In this document: positions 35,765 to 47,508 of the stretch, one piece after another
Layout of the letters: each line of letters opens with the position of its first letter
Position numbering within the stretch: position 1 is the first letter of the stretch
From: Peromyscus leucopus
Taxonomy: Eukaryota; Chordata; Mammalia; Rodentia; Cricetidae
DNA: 64,000 nt
Reading direction: 5' to 3'
Assembly: GCF_004664715.2 (NCBI RefSeq)
Contig: NC_051070.1
Coordinates: 41,628,456-41,692,455, forward strand
Translations under genes and position numbers: made by a program
Notes under the pieces: generated by a model
Seen by the model: only the letters and a program-made list of their open reading frames with translations
What the model was told of the DNA's origin: nothing
Database searches by the model: none

Positions 35765-36674
35765 CTGGACTGCTACTCACATCACCAGTGAGGCTACCTG
35801 GAAAACAGGACAAGAAGACAGGGATCCCAATGATGAGATGGAGATCAAGATAGCTGAAGAGAGGAGCAAGAAGCAAGGGAAAGAGAGCAGGAGATCCCAG
35901 TTGGATCAAGAACAAAGAGGGAGAACAAGGAATAGGAGACCATGGTAAATGAAGACCACATGAGAAAAGGAAGAAACAAAGTGCTAAAGAGGCCCACAGA
36001 AATCCACAAAGATACCCCCACAAAAGACTGCTGGCAATGGCCGAGAGACAGCCGGGACTGACCTACTCTGGTAATGGGATGGACAAACACCCTAATAGTT
36101 GTGCCATAAACCCCATCCAAGTACTGAGGAATCTGGATGCACACATCCATGGCTAGGCCCCAGGTGGAGCGCTGGGAGTCTAGTTAGCGAGAAAGAGGAA
36201 GATATATACGATCGAGAATTGATGAAACCAAGGTTGGATAAAGCACAGGGACAAATAGCCAAACGAATGGAAACACATGAACTATGAACTAAAAGCTGAG
36301 GGTTCCCCCAACTGGATCAGGCCCTCTGAATAGGTGAGACAGTCGATTGGCTTGATCTGTTTGGGAGACATCTAGGCAACGGTACCAGGTCCTGGGCTCG
36401 CTGCATGAGATAGCTGTTTGAAACCTGGGACTTATACAAGGATGCTTTGCTCAATCTGGGAGGAGGGGCCAGGTCCTTCCTGGACTGAGTCTAACAGGTT
36501 GATCTCAGTCCTTGGGGGTGGCCTTGATCTGGAGGTGGTAGGAATCAGGGGTGGGCTGAGGGGAAGGGGAGGGTGGCAGGAAGGGGGAGAACAAGGAAAT
36601 CTGTGGCTGTTATGTAGAACTGAATGGTATTGTAAAATAAAATTAAAAAATAAAAAATAAGAAAAAGAACAAAC

Positions 36675-36993
36675 AAAAACATTTAATTAAGGATAGCTTA
36701 CAGTTTTAGAGGCTTAGTCTATTATCCCCATGGTGAAGAGCATGGCAGCATACAGACATGCATGGTAACTGAGAGTTCTACATTTGGATCTGAGTACAGA
36801 AGGAAAAGAGAGATCCACTGGTCCTGGCCTAGCCTACCTAAAGCCCACCCCCAGGGACATATTTTCTCCAACAAGGCCATATATACTTCCACAAGTCTAT
36901 ACCTCCCAATCCCTCTCATGTAATGCTATTCCCTGGTGATTTAGCATTCAAGTGCATGAGGATATTGGTGCCATTCTTATACAAACCATCACA
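36675..36993 (-). mobile_element. MaLR (MT-like) LTR, 3' truncated
   Basis: On the minus strand the LTR starts TGTGATGGTTTGTATAAGAATGG and shares the 'aaagcccacccccagggacat' block (36840-36860) with the copies at 2381 and 21110. The end nearest the L1 tail is missing. Confidence 0.68.
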
Positions 36994-37394
36994 GATATTT
37001 ATTCCTATATATAAAATATATCACATATGTATAAAATAAAAGCAAGAGAGTCACTGAGGCATAGTTATATACATTTTAATTTTAGAAAGGTACTGAAAAA
37101 TCACAAAATGCTTTGCCAAACTATCTTACTAATATGCAGTGTAATTTCATCAATGTGTTTTGAAAATGTTTTTATCTTTTTTACTAATATTATTCTAAAC
37201 CATTTTCTATGCACATTCCTTGGCTTTTATAAAAATGATATATGAGAAAATGTTTGATAATTTGTTTCATTAACAATTCATCCTTCCTGGTAAAACAGAA
37301 TATGCATTCAGGGTTGCTTGCTCTGTGAATTCCTTAAGGCATCTTTTCTTGTTCTTATGAATTTACCATTTTCTTAATTGTATTTTTTTGTCTT

Positions 37395-37775
37395 AGTTAC
37401 AAATGAAACAACATGACCAAAAAGCAAGTTGGAGACAGAAGGGATTAGTTGACTTACACTTATATATTGTTTATCATTGAAGAAATTCAGGACAAGAACT
37501 CAAACAGAGCTGGAACCTGGAGGTAGGAGCTGATGCAGACGCCAAACTGCTTATTGGCTTGCTCTTCCTGGCTTGTTCATCCTGCTTTCTCATAGAACCC
37601 AGGACAAGCAGCTTAGAGATATTATCACCAACAATGGCCAGAGCCCTCCCACATTAATCACTACTTGAGAAAATGCTGAATAGCCAGATCTTATGGAGGA
37701 ATTTTCTCAATTGAGGGTCTTTCCTCTCTGAGGATTCTATCTAGTAAAAGGTTGACATAAAACTAGCAAGGATAG
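37395..37775 (-). mobile_element. Rodent interspersed repeat, LTR-like (family not named)
   Basis: The layout 'caggacaagaactcaaacagagctggaacctggaggtaggagctgatgcag' (37488-37538) and 'ttttctcaattgagg' through 'gttgacataaaactagc' matches a very common rodent repeat also present at 45815-46160. I did not assign a family name. Strand is by analogy with MaLR-type LTRs and is uncertain. Confidence 0.55.
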
Positions 37776-37909
37776 TTTTGTGTTTATTCTTGACTTTAAT
37801 CACTTTTAAATATTTAAAATAACTTTTTACTCCTTGAATGCACATTTTAGTTGATTAAGTAGTCTAGTTAATTAATTAACTAATTTTTTGCAAACTCTTA
37901 ATAAGAAGT

Positions 37910-38045
37910 CCTGGATGGTCTGGACCTTACTATATGAACCAGGCTGGTCCATGGCTCACTAAGTAGACCAAACTGACCTCCAACTCACAGAGACCTGCTT
38001 AGGCCTCCCAATTGCTAGAATTGATGTCATAAAACAGCATCAAAC
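37910..38045 (-). mobile_element. Old B1-like SINE
   Basis: 'gtcctggatggtctggaccttactatatgaaccaggctgg' (37908-37947) and 'caactcacagagacctgctt' follow minus-strand B1 order with a duplicated 'ctcactaagtagacca' segment. Confidence 0.6.
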
Positions 38046-38158
38046 ATACATTTTTAGAAAAGTTTTTCTATTTATTATATTTAGTGAAAGAAAATCAGTG
38101 TGAGTGAATTGCAGCTGAAAGAATTCTGGAAAAGTATCTGGGAGGCAAAAGAAAGACA

Positions 38159-38808
38159 GACATGTGCTGTGGATATCGCTCTGTATAAATGAAACACTGA
38201 TTGGCCAGTAGCCAGACAGGAAGTATAGGCAGGACTAACAAAGAGAAAAATTAAGAGAACAGGAAGGCGGAGAGGAGGAGACTGCAGCCACTGCCAGAAC
38301 AAGGAAGATGTAAGGTACCAGTAAGCCATGAGCCACATGGCAAAGTATAGATTAATAGAAATGGGCTGAACATAAGAGTAAGTGCTGGATGGAGAGATGG
38401 CTCAGAGTTTAAGAGCATTGACTGCTCTTCCAGAGGTCCTGAGTTCAATTCCCAGCAACCACATGATGGTTCACAGCCATCTATAATGATATCTCATGCC
38501 CTCTTCTGGAATGCAGTCATACATGCTGTATACATAATAAACAAATAAATCTAAAAAAAAAAAAAAAAAGATTTCTTGGGGTTGGGGATTTAGCTTAGTG
38601 GTAGAGCACTTGCCTAGCAAGCTCAAGGCCCTGGGTTCAATCCTCATCTGCAAAAGTTAAAAAAAGAGTAAGAGATAGACAATGATAGGCCTGAGCTAAT
38701 GGCCACACAGTTTAAATAATATAAGCATCTGTATGTTTATTTTATAAGTGGGCTAAGGAATTGCTGGGGCTTGGCGGGACCCGGAGAGAAAAACTAGCTA
38801 CAGACCTG
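38159..38808 (+). mobile_element. ERVK-type solo LTR (family A) carrying nested SINEs
   Basis: The LTR (38165-38802) starts TGCTGTGGATATCGCTCTGT and ends GGGACCCGGAGAGAAAAACTAGCTACA. Flanks GACATG and GACCTG form a 6-bp duplication with one change. It has the 'ttggccagtagccagacaggaagtat' block (38200-38225) of the family at 1994 and 27677. A B2+ID unit interrupts it at 38383-38663; without it the LTR is about 350 bp, matching the sister copies. Confidence 0.88.
38374..38672 (+). mobile_element. B2-ID composite SINE with single target duplication
   Basis: AAGAGTAAG is repeated exactly at 38374-38382 and 38664-38672. Between lies a B2 (38383-38569: 'ggagagatggctcagag', 'ctgagttcaattcccagcaacc', A-tail). 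After an 8-bp link 'gatttctt' an ID element follows (38578-38655: 'ggggttggggatttagc', 'ggtagagcacttgcctagcaag', 'ccctgggttcaatcctc') with its own A-rich tail. B2 is tRNA-derived and ID is BC1/tRNA-Ala-derived. The single pair of repeats fits either one composite transcript or an ID landing in the B2 tail. Confidence 0.9.
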
Positions 38809-38829
38809 TGGCTTGAATGATGACTATCC

Positions 38830-39140
38830 CTCATAGGCTTGGGTATTTCAGGACTATGTTCCCATTAGTAGTTTATTAGATGCAGTCTTGATGGAGGAAG
38901 TGTCCCTGGGATCAGACATTGATGCTGTATAGCCTTATCCAATTTCCAGTTTATTCTCTTTGCTTCATGCTTTCCTTTGAAAACACGAGCACTTCGTTTC
39001 TTGTGTCTACTTCCATGCCTTCTTGATGTGATTAGCTTTTATCCCTCTGAAAACATAAGACAAAACAAGCCTCTTTTTCCTTCTATAATTTGCCTTGGTC
39101 ATGGGTTTTATCACAGCAACAGAAAAGTAACTAATATAGA
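38830..39140 (+). mobile_element. MaLR-like LTR, plus strand
   Basis: The 3' part 'ataatttgccttggtcatgggttttatcacagcaacagaaaagtaactaat' (39086-39136) matches the terminal block of this rodent LTR group. The upstream part is diverged. Confidence 0.6.
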
Positions 39141-39714
39141 CATTCTCAGCAAGAGAACTAAGGAAAGCCTTTTGGGGGAGGCGAAGAAGTTAATGGAGTG
39201 ACAGCTGAGCTTTCCAGGGATTGTCACCGATTCCTTGGAAATGTTCACAATAGTCTGTATTCACAATTTTGAGCCCTTCTCTTGCTCTTCAACATATGCA
39301 AAATTGAATTGTCAATTTTCTCCAAGTCTTCTTTGAAGACCAGATGTCTGCTTTATTATAGTCTTTTTTCTGTGTAATCAGACATGTTAAGCAGTGTGGT
39401 CTCTTTGACCCAGTGAAACTCTATTACTTGGCCTGTAGTGAGTATGTTTCCAGTTCAGAACTTTCCTTGTGAACACTGCGGTAGTACAAAGGTAATGGCT
39501 GTACCATAGAGTACTGCGAGATGGTGAAAGCATATTCCAACTACATCTTCAGATATTTAGGCTTGCCCTGTGCTGTCTATCCCAGTTTGGTTGTCTTCCC
39601 TAATGCCTCCTTACAGGTTTGTCTGTTACCTTACAGACAAATTAGTAGCTGAATTATCATCTGGCTATTCATTTGCTTATTTTAAAAAATAGCATATTTC
39701 AAAATTTAAAATCT

Positions 39715-39872
39715 TTCTTTCTTTTTTTTTTGAGACAGGGTTTCTCTGTATAGCTTTGGCACCTTTCCTGGAACTCCCTCTGTAGCCCAGGCTGGCCTTG
39801 AACTCACAGAAATGTGCCTGCCTCTGCCTCCCGAGTGCTGTGATTAAAGGTGTGGACCACCACCATATGGTG
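39715..39872 (-). mobile_element. B1 SINE
   Basis: A poly(T) head, 'gagacagggtttctctgtatagc', 'cccaggctggccttgaactcacag' and 'attaaaggtgtggaccaccacc' show a well-preserved minus-strand B1. No clear target duplication was found. Confidence 0.93.
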
Positions 39873-42050
39873 AAATCATTTTTAAAGAAAAAATTTTCAT
39901 ATTTTAAAACTTAGACATGTGTCATTGACTGGCTAGATATCCTTAGAACTTATATATTCCATTTCGTAGGCTGCAGTAAAATACTTTCAGATGTTCTGTG
40001 TTCTATTATTTTTTTCTGTATTCCATGATAGTAAAGTTACCTAGAAAATAAAGTTTAGCTAGCTGTTTCAAATGCTAAAAAAAAAAAAATATGTCATTTA
40101 ATTTAGTATCTTTCAGGAATAATCGAGAAAATTACTCCTGAAGCTGAAATTATAGTTAGTTAGTTCTATAAGAAATTCCTTTTGGTTGTCAATCTTATTG
40201 TCCAATTTCCTGAAGACTTACTCTTCAAACCAATAAGCTGCTTGAACCCCATGTTGCAGCTATTGCTTTGTAAGATTCAAAAGAGTTAGAATTACAGTGT
40301 CCTTAGTAGACTATGTTCTACAAAAGTAGAGAAACTGTGGCACCTCAATTTTTTATGCATTGCCCCTAAAAATCTGCTTGACACATAGATATCTGTAGAG
40401 CTGAGTTGAACAAAATCTTGTCACCATTGAGTACTGTATCCTCAGAATCAGTATTTCCTAGCAAAGGAAAAAAGTAATCAAACAAAACTGCAGTATCAGG
40501 GAAAACAATGTGTTTTCAAACATATAGCACTTACTTTGTCATGTGAGTGTTTCTGACAGTGCCTACTGATCCCAAATTAATGATTTATAAGTGTTTGTAT
40601 AGTGGTGAAAGACTTACCAACTGACAATGGAGCTAAATACTTTGTCAGTCTATCAGAGAAGGGAGTAAGTAATCAGATCAGACATCGTCCCTATATCGGA
40701 TCCCTCTGTCTCCTGTCCTTATCTAACAGAGTGCTTCCATCAGATCCCATCACAGGTAAAAGAAAAATAATAATATTTCTGTTCAGCTGTTTTCAATTAT
40801 AAAAGACCATATACAGGAAAGTTTCTAGCTCTATCTGTGGCGCATAAAACAATACTGTGGGGTTCCAGTTAACAGAGCGGATGATTCTGTTTGTCTGGTT
40901 AGTGAAGGAGTAGAGTATGGATTTAAAAAGAGCAAATTCTGTTCCTAACCCAAAGGAAGGAAATGTCAGAAACATTGAAAGGTATTATAGGTTAAAACAA
41001 AGGATACACAGAAAAACAAAATAAGCCAAGATGAGATGTACTGAATACTTCAAGGAAAGAAGTAGGCTAGAGTAATCACTATTTTATTCCAGGCCGTAAT
41101 GCAAGACCCACATCTCAACAAGAGGAGTGAAGAGTCAGATGTCTTGTCTTCTCTTAGGCTTGGACACCATAAGAACTGCAAGGTGGGGAGCAAAAGATGG
41201 ATTGTAGAGATGTGATGAACAGTCAGGAGCACTGTGAACTTAGTGATTCAAGACTTAGAGAACGGTATTGATGGCCCTGAAGGCTTTGGCAAATGAGTAG
41301 CACTGGAACTGAAGCTGAAAATTAATATATTTTTGCTTGATTTTCAAGCTTAGAGAATATATGGATGACACTATCCCAACCACTGCCTAAGTGAGCAACA
41401 ATAGGATAATATAAGACCTGCTGGAGTCTTGCAGATGAAGCAATTGTTCTCAAGTGAGATTTTGGGACACTGGGAAAAGTAAAAGAAAGCAAACAAACAC
41501 AGCGGCTGGCATCTGGGTGGGAGAAGAGCCTGCAGGAAATGTAAATACAAGTGTGGTTGCAGCACCACATCCCTTCAGAGCCTCAGATGCTAAAAGCTCT
41601 ACATGGAAACTAAGGTCTCCAGACCACCAGAGACAAGTCTACAGTTGGCAGATGTGTGGAGGGGGCACTGCTCTCAGACTGGGAAACTCCTACAGAAAGC
41701 TGAATCTAACAAAGAATCACCTACCAGCAGGGGAGACATAACCAGCTACCTCATTTGAATATCTGAGACCCACAGCCCTCTATCCATCTGCACAGACAGC
41801 TACAAACATTAACTTTGGGGATGAGAAACTTTTTGGATGTTGATCACAAATTGACAGTTTAACAGTTTCTAGCTCATGTTATTCTTATTTATGTTTGTAT
41901 ATCTTTAATTTCATGCTTTTAATTCTGAGTGTTTAGTTGTCCTTTAGCTTAAATCATTCCTGATTATAAAATTATTGTACTTGTTTGCTTGTACCTACTC
42001 CTTAATATTTTCTCCATTATCTCTCATATCCCTAGCACATATAATTTCAT
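39873..42050. other. Unassigned DNA
   Basis: No gene or clear repeat was seen. The block 41050-41780 is less AT-rich than its surroundings and has a 95-codon plus-strand frame (41454-41741) with no recognisable domain. Confidence 0.5.
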
Positions 42051-42055
42051 TGTTC

Positions 42056-42415
42056 AGCTGTGGAATGGTCTTTCTGTATGCTGTGAATATGTGTTGCCAT
42101 CATTAGTTATTAAAAAAGCTAATTTGGCCTATGGCAAGTCAGGTTATACTCAGGCAGGAAATTCAAGCAAGCAAACAGGGAGAAGAAATGCAGAGTCTGG
42201 ACAGATGCCCTGAAGCCGCCCAAGGAACAAGATGCCATCAGATCAGTAAGTCCATGGCTATGTGGCAAAATATAAATTAATAGATATGGGTTAATTAAAC
42301 ATGTAATAGCCAGCTAGCAATAAGCCTGAGCCAAAGAGTTTGTAATTCATACTAAGCCTCTGGGTATTTATTTGGGACCAAGCAGCTGTGGGACACAGGA
42401 AAACTTCCAGGTACA
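42056..42415 (+). mobile_element. ERVK-type solo LTR (family A)
   Basis: 'gctgtggaatggtctttctgtatgctgtgaatatgtgttgc' (42057-42097) and 'taagcctctgggtatttatttggg' (42353-42376) match the start and end of family A. The end is CCAGGTACA. The target duplication is not clear (TTGTTC versus TTGTCT at best). Confidence 0.78.
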
Positions 42416-42639
42416 TTGTCTTTCATATATTATTCCCTCTTTTCTCTTTTTTCCCCATATTTTCTTTTCTTTCTTTTTTTACATGTTCATTATTAACACT
42501 TTCAGTTACACCAACCATATGGCTCTGTTTCTAAAGCATAGCTGGATATAAACGAAGTCACGAATGTTTTCAAACTGTATAATATCAGCAGGATTGCCAT
42601 GAAATCATTGTTTCTGTTAATTCAGTCTGCTGCTGTACT

Positions 42640-42932
42640 AAATGTTACTGTGTACCTAACACTATTGCGAGAAATCCATGGGAGTCTGCTAAATGGTAAA
42701 AGGAATTTATTGGGAAAGAAAACTCACTAGACAGGAGAACCGGCACTGGGTCCTGGAAGGTTGAGGTGCAATCCCACAGCTTTACCACCTGAGTCAGTCC
42801 GTACCATCCATCCAAGCCCATGACTGAGAGAAGAGAGCAGCATACGTGTTTCTCAGGTCTAAAGGGTAGCCCTGAGGCCACACCCCAGGGGCAGGAACTT
42901 CAAAGTTCTAAGCAGAACAGTTACCCACTACA
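42640..42932 (-). mobile_element. Solo LTR starting TGTAGTGGGTA (family C relative)
   Basis: On the minus strand it starts TGTAGTGGGTAACTGTTCTGC and has a polyadenylation signal AATAAA (complement at 42699-42704) near the other end. Its first 11 bases equal those of the LTRs at 5709 and 8892; the body differs. No internal sequence or clear duplication was found. The 78-codon minus-strand frame over it is LTR. Confidence 0.6.
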
Positions 42933-42939
42933 TCTTGAG

Positions 42940-44390
42940 AGGATGTACCTCAAGGTCATAGGTAGAATAAAAAAATCCATTACAAAACATCTGAGCAACA
43001 ACCAAATAGAAACACCTGGGAACATGAATATATACATGAATGTATATCATGCTCACATATAAAATATTGTTTATAGTTAAAAAGATGTCTACTATTTTTA
43101 TTTTTACTTATAAAGTCATTTTTGTAATACAAAGCTTTGTAAAGGTTTTTATTGCAAAGTTATCCAATTATAGAAAATTATGAGAATATAGGGTTTCTCA
43201 GCAATGATATATTCTTGATTTTTCCAAGTAACTAAATTTTCTTCTAAATTTCCCCTCATCAATCATCAATAATTTCTGAAGCCTAGTCATTGATTTACTT
43301 ACACCAATATGAGTAATTGTAATATTAAAGAGCAAGATCGACGGCAGTGTGTACAGGTGGTATTGGACTATAAATCCATTGATTCATAATTAAAATCTTT
43401 GTTGCTTCAATGTCACTTAAGGATGTTTCATGCTGAAGACATGTGTTATATTATTTACTACTGAACAGTATACTTCTCAAACAAAGCAAGCCTGGGGGAA
43501 TTCACAGTTTTTCCCTCTTGTCATTCTTTTTGGAGTGAGCACATGCTGTGTCTCTCCAATGTCATCTTTTACCCATAATTCAAATAAACCTCCTACATGC
43601 TCACCTTAAGAGAGTGAACTTGAAAAGACACACTTGCCTGAGCATCAGGACTGGAAGTATTCCTCATCTTTCTGCTTCAATTTATGTTGTTTTAGAACTC
43701 TAAGAGAAACTTCAATTTCTTGTTCACTTAATATTCAAATCCTGAGAACACAACCTAAGTTTCTTAGGCCTTCTTGTAAGAAGAAGGCTTAGTTAATGAA
43801 CAGACTCAAGCTTAGAACTCAAGTTTTCATATTTTGAAATCCACATTAAAGATATTCTTTCTATGTTGTTTTCCTCAGCTTCCCTCTAGTCTTTTGTGAA
43901 GAAAAGTCATTTTTACTTATTTTTGTTTCAAATACCACCACCATGGTAATTCTTCAAATACTATGTCAAGCTTCAATGTTATTCTTTCTTCACTGAATCT
44001 TTCTACTGCTTTGTCTGGAAATTCTGTAGATAATTGAAATATGGATAGGCAATACAAACTCATGTAGTGTTCTGAACATACATGGTAAATTTTCAATTTT
44101 CACTAAAGTTATTATTCTGTCAAATACAGGAAACCAGTATAGATAAGTCTACTCCTAAGGCTTCTTTCAGTACCAGAATAAAACCCTACTCCATGCATGA
44201 AACATTTGTTCCCTTATAATTCATCTAGAATACTTCCCAACTGCTATAAGTTCTTGGAAAACGATTCGTATAACAATCAGAAAGAGGAAGCTCTTGCCCT
44301 TTCTGAACTCAGAGCCTTTTATTGCTTTCAAATCATTTTGAAAACAAACAAACAAATAACCAAATGAAAAAAATGTGTTGTCTCTTTGAG
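42940..44390. other. Unassigned AT-rich DNA
   Basis: No gene, RNA gene or recognisable repeat was identified. Confidence 0.5.
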
Positions 44391-44404
44391 GCCTGCTCTT
44401 TTCT

Positions 44405-44570
44405 GAAGGGAAAGTGAAGAAAAGTAGATTTGGGGAGAGGGGAGGTTGTTGAGGGGTGGTGGGAGGAGCTAGAAGGAGTGAGGGATAGGGAAACTGTGGT
44501 CAGAATTTATTATGAGATAAGAATCTAATTTCAATAAAACAAAAAATAGCAACAACAACAACATTCTTTT
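44405..44570 (+). mobile_element. L1 3' UTR terminal fragment
   Basis: The purine-rich 'ggggagaggggaggttgttgagggg' part, then 'gggaaactgtggtcagaattt' and an A-rich tail with (CAA)n, match the end of rodent L1 3' UTRs. Confidence 0.6.
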
Positions 44571-44949
44571 GTATTTTAAAGCACACCAAGCAACATTTTT
44601 TTGGCATCTACTTGTTCCTGTCATCTGTTCCATGCACTATAAACTTCATATGTGGCATTTGGTTAATGAAAAAATTATAATTTAAGAATCTCAAATAGAA
44701 AAGAATTATTTAGGCTGTGACTTCATCACATCATCATGTAACTATACAAACCATTAAGAAGGGATTTGAGATATACAGATACCTATGAGCACTAAAGTGG
44801 TAGGAAGTGAGATAGAAAGATCGGCAGCAATCTTGCAAAGGGGTTAAAGAAGGCACAGAACTACAATGTTCCCAGATAAAGGTGTGTCTGTTGTATCCTC
44901 TTTCAGGGTCCTTTGAGTATACTATCAAGAATGATATAGATAGATTACA

Positions 44950-46770
44950 TTTAAAAATCTTGATGGAATTTCCATAATGATGTCTATCGAAGCTTCAGTC
45001 ATTTAAATTCATACCAGCAATTAATGTTCTCCCCAGCAGAACCTCACCAGCAATTGTTAAACTAATGACTGCTATTAGGAGAGTGGTGATGTAGTATCAA
45101 AATATAGTTTTAATTTGTATTTCTCTGATGGCTAAGCAATTGAACATTTTAAAAATATATATGTTACCTATCTGTTGTTCTTTTCAGAGGTGCATTCATT
45201 TATCTTGTCTATGCATTGGTTATTTGGGTATTTAACTTTGAGTGCTTTGTATATTCTAGATATTAGTTCTCCATCAGTGGTATAACTAGTAAGAATATTC
45301 TCACAATTTTAGACCTAATCTTAAGCTTGTTAATACATTCACTGGCTGTAGTGAAGCTTTTCTAATATCAGATACTCCTATTTGTCAATTTTTGGAATTT
45401 GTTACTCAGCTATTAGAATCCCATTAAGAAAGTCTGTTTCTATACCTACATGAATCATGATTTTTTCTGTGTTTCTCTGGTTGTTTCAGAATCTCAGTTG
45501 GTACCGTGTTTGACTGATTTTAAATTGATTTCTTCTCAAGGTAAGAGATACAGTTCGTACTCCACTCTTCTATGTCTTAATATTTGGCTTGAATAGCATC
45601 ATTTCTTTTTAATGTATATTCTTAACAGTTGTAGCTATTAAATATAGGCTACTAAGTATAGGCTTGTGTTTGGTTTGGAGTTCTATTTCTTGAGCAGATA
45701 TGTCTGTTTTTGTGCAATAGCATGATGTTTCTTGTGCTCCCATATAAAAGTTGAATTGATCTTTTCCAACCTATTATACAAATATCTTTTTGTATACTAG
45801 TTTGCTAGTATCTTTTTCTGGTGATAAACACCCTGCCCAAAGCAACTTGGGAGAGAAAAAAAGCTTAGTTAGATTAAAAGTCACAATCTGAGGTGAAGGA
45901 AGCTAGGGCAGGAACTCAGACAGGAGTCTGATATAGAAATGTGGAGAAATGTCTCTTGTTTTCTTGCTCTTGATTTGTGCTCAGAAACATTGGTCATACA
46001 GCTCAAGCCACATGCCTAGGGATGGTACTACTCATAGTGAGCTGTGACGTCCTATGACAATAAGCAATCAAGAAAGTGGAACCTAGATATACTCACATGT
46101 CAATAGGATGAGGACAGTTCTTCAAATGACATTACTTTCTCCCACGAGTGTCAAGTTGATAAAAAGTTTAGCTGGCTTTTCAGTAGTGAAACATAATTTT
46201 TTAATAATATAACCTTGTCTATTGATGTTCATGGAAGATCATTCCACTTTATAGTTCCCTTTTTAATTTCTTTCTTCGGTGTGTAAATATTTATTGTGGA
46301 GGTCTTTTACTTCCTTGGTTAAATTTATGCTTACAATGTTTTTGAGATTGTATGGAATGAGATTATTTCTCTGATTAACTTAGTCTCAATATTGGCTTAT
46401 AGAAAAATCTGAGTTTTCATATGTTGATTCATATCCAGATAATTTGCTGAAAGTGTTTATCAAACCTAAGAGATTTCTACTATAGAATTTAGGGTCCTTT
46501 TAACTACAGGTTCCTTAAATCTGCATGTGCATATTTTACTTCTTTTCTTCCTATTTCTGTCTTATTTCTACTTAGGTTATTACTATGGCCAAGACATCAA
46601 GTAGTCTATTGCCAAGTTATAGACAAATCCTAGACATCCATCAGCAGAACAATGTAAAAATGTAATATCAAAGTTTCTTTTAACCATGAAGATAAACAGT
46701 ATTTTTACCCGCAGGAAAATAAATGCTGAGGATCATTTTGGTAAGTTAATTCCCTAAAAATACACATCAT
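44950..46770 (+). mobile_element. Ancient L1 with apparent 5' inversion, split by another repeat
   Basis: From about 44950 to 46580 the sequence matches L1 ORF2 on the minus strand: 'tgtatttctctgatggctaa' (45116-45135), 'ttgtatattctagatattag' and 'gctgaaagtgtttatcaaacc' (46448-46468). From about 46595 to 46760 it matches ORF2 C-terminal coding in plus orientation ('tagacatccatcagcagaacaatgtaa'). The plus piece lies just downstream of the inverted piece in L1 order, as twin priming would give, with roughly 100 bp missing. An unrelated repeat splits it at 45815-46160. It is too diverged to show a duplication. Confidence 0.6.
45815..46160 (-). mobile_element. Rodent interspersed repeat nested in ancient L1
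   Basis: 'tggtgataaacaccctgcccaaagcaacttgggag' (45820-45854) and the end 'agtgtcaagttgataaaaag' (46147-46166) give the same family as 37395-37775. It interrupts L1 sequence, so it is younger than that L1. Confidence 0.55.
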
Positions 46771-46792
46771 GTGATTTTTCTTATAGAATGTG

Positions 46793-46853
46793 GTGTGTGT
46801 GTGTGTGTGTGTATGTGTGTGTGTGTGTGTTTGTGTGTGTTTGTAAGAGAGAC

Positions 46854-46898
<45 letters not shown>
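46793..46898 (+). repeat. (GT)n(GA)n compound microsatellite
   Basis: About 25 GT units with TATG and TTTG interruptions are followed by about 24 GA units. The minus-strand frame across it is a Ser-Leu and Thr-His repeat translation. Confidence 0.97.
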
Positions 46899-46899
<1 letters not shown>

Positions 46900-46902
<3 letters not shown>

Positions 46903-47477
46903 TGAAGAAGAAAGTGAACTTGGGTAGAAACAAAAGAGGGTAATGAGAAGTGAGTTTGTTCAAAGTTCTTAATACATATATTGTTTATTCCTTGTTTAGA
47001 AATATAGAGAATAAAATGAATTTTAATAACATCAGTTTAACCAGTATATGCAATTAACTATCATTTCAATGTACAGTAAGTTTAACAATAATATATAAAT
47101 GTTTTTTTTTTAATTTGTGAAAAATAAAAGAAGTTAGTAAATATTAAACCGTAGTCTTTCTGATGAGTGTTTGGCCTAAATGGACCTCAAAGCTCAGAGA
47201 ACGTAATGGAAAATGAATTGGAAGGCCTCTGGCTACCTGAAATAATGCTAAAGAAATAATGATAAAAGAAATACAATAGGGGAAACAGAGGCATGAGAGT
47301 AGGAAGGGACTATTTTCCTAGGGTAGGAAAGGGAAATGATGGGAGTAGAATGAAGAAGACAATTGGAGTGGGTGGCAAATGTAGGTTCTGCATATTTTAC
47401 AAAGGAATGATATTGTTCTTACATGCCTTTGCTTAGATTCTTTTAGGACTGTATGAAAATACTGGGTTTTTTTTTTT

Positions 47478-47508
<31 letters not shown>

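Larger units (their letters stand above)
32270..36660 (+). mobile_element. 5'-truncated L1 with disrupted ORF2
   Basis: The element runs from the C-terminal half of the ORF2 endonuclease to the 3' UTR and A-rich tail, about 4.4 kb including a SINE insertion. ORF1 and the 5' UTR are missing. The 3' UTR ends 'gaactgaatggtattgtaaaataaaa', as in the shorter copy at 49993-51166, so both belong to one subfamily. It sits in an ERV LTR on the left and against a MaLR-like repeat on the right. A clear target duplication could not be resolved. Confidence 0.93.

Noticed and set aside
38578..38655. Possible tRNA-Ala gene
   Set aside because: It has tRNA-like A and B boxes but is an ID SINE with an A-rich tail inside a target duplication.
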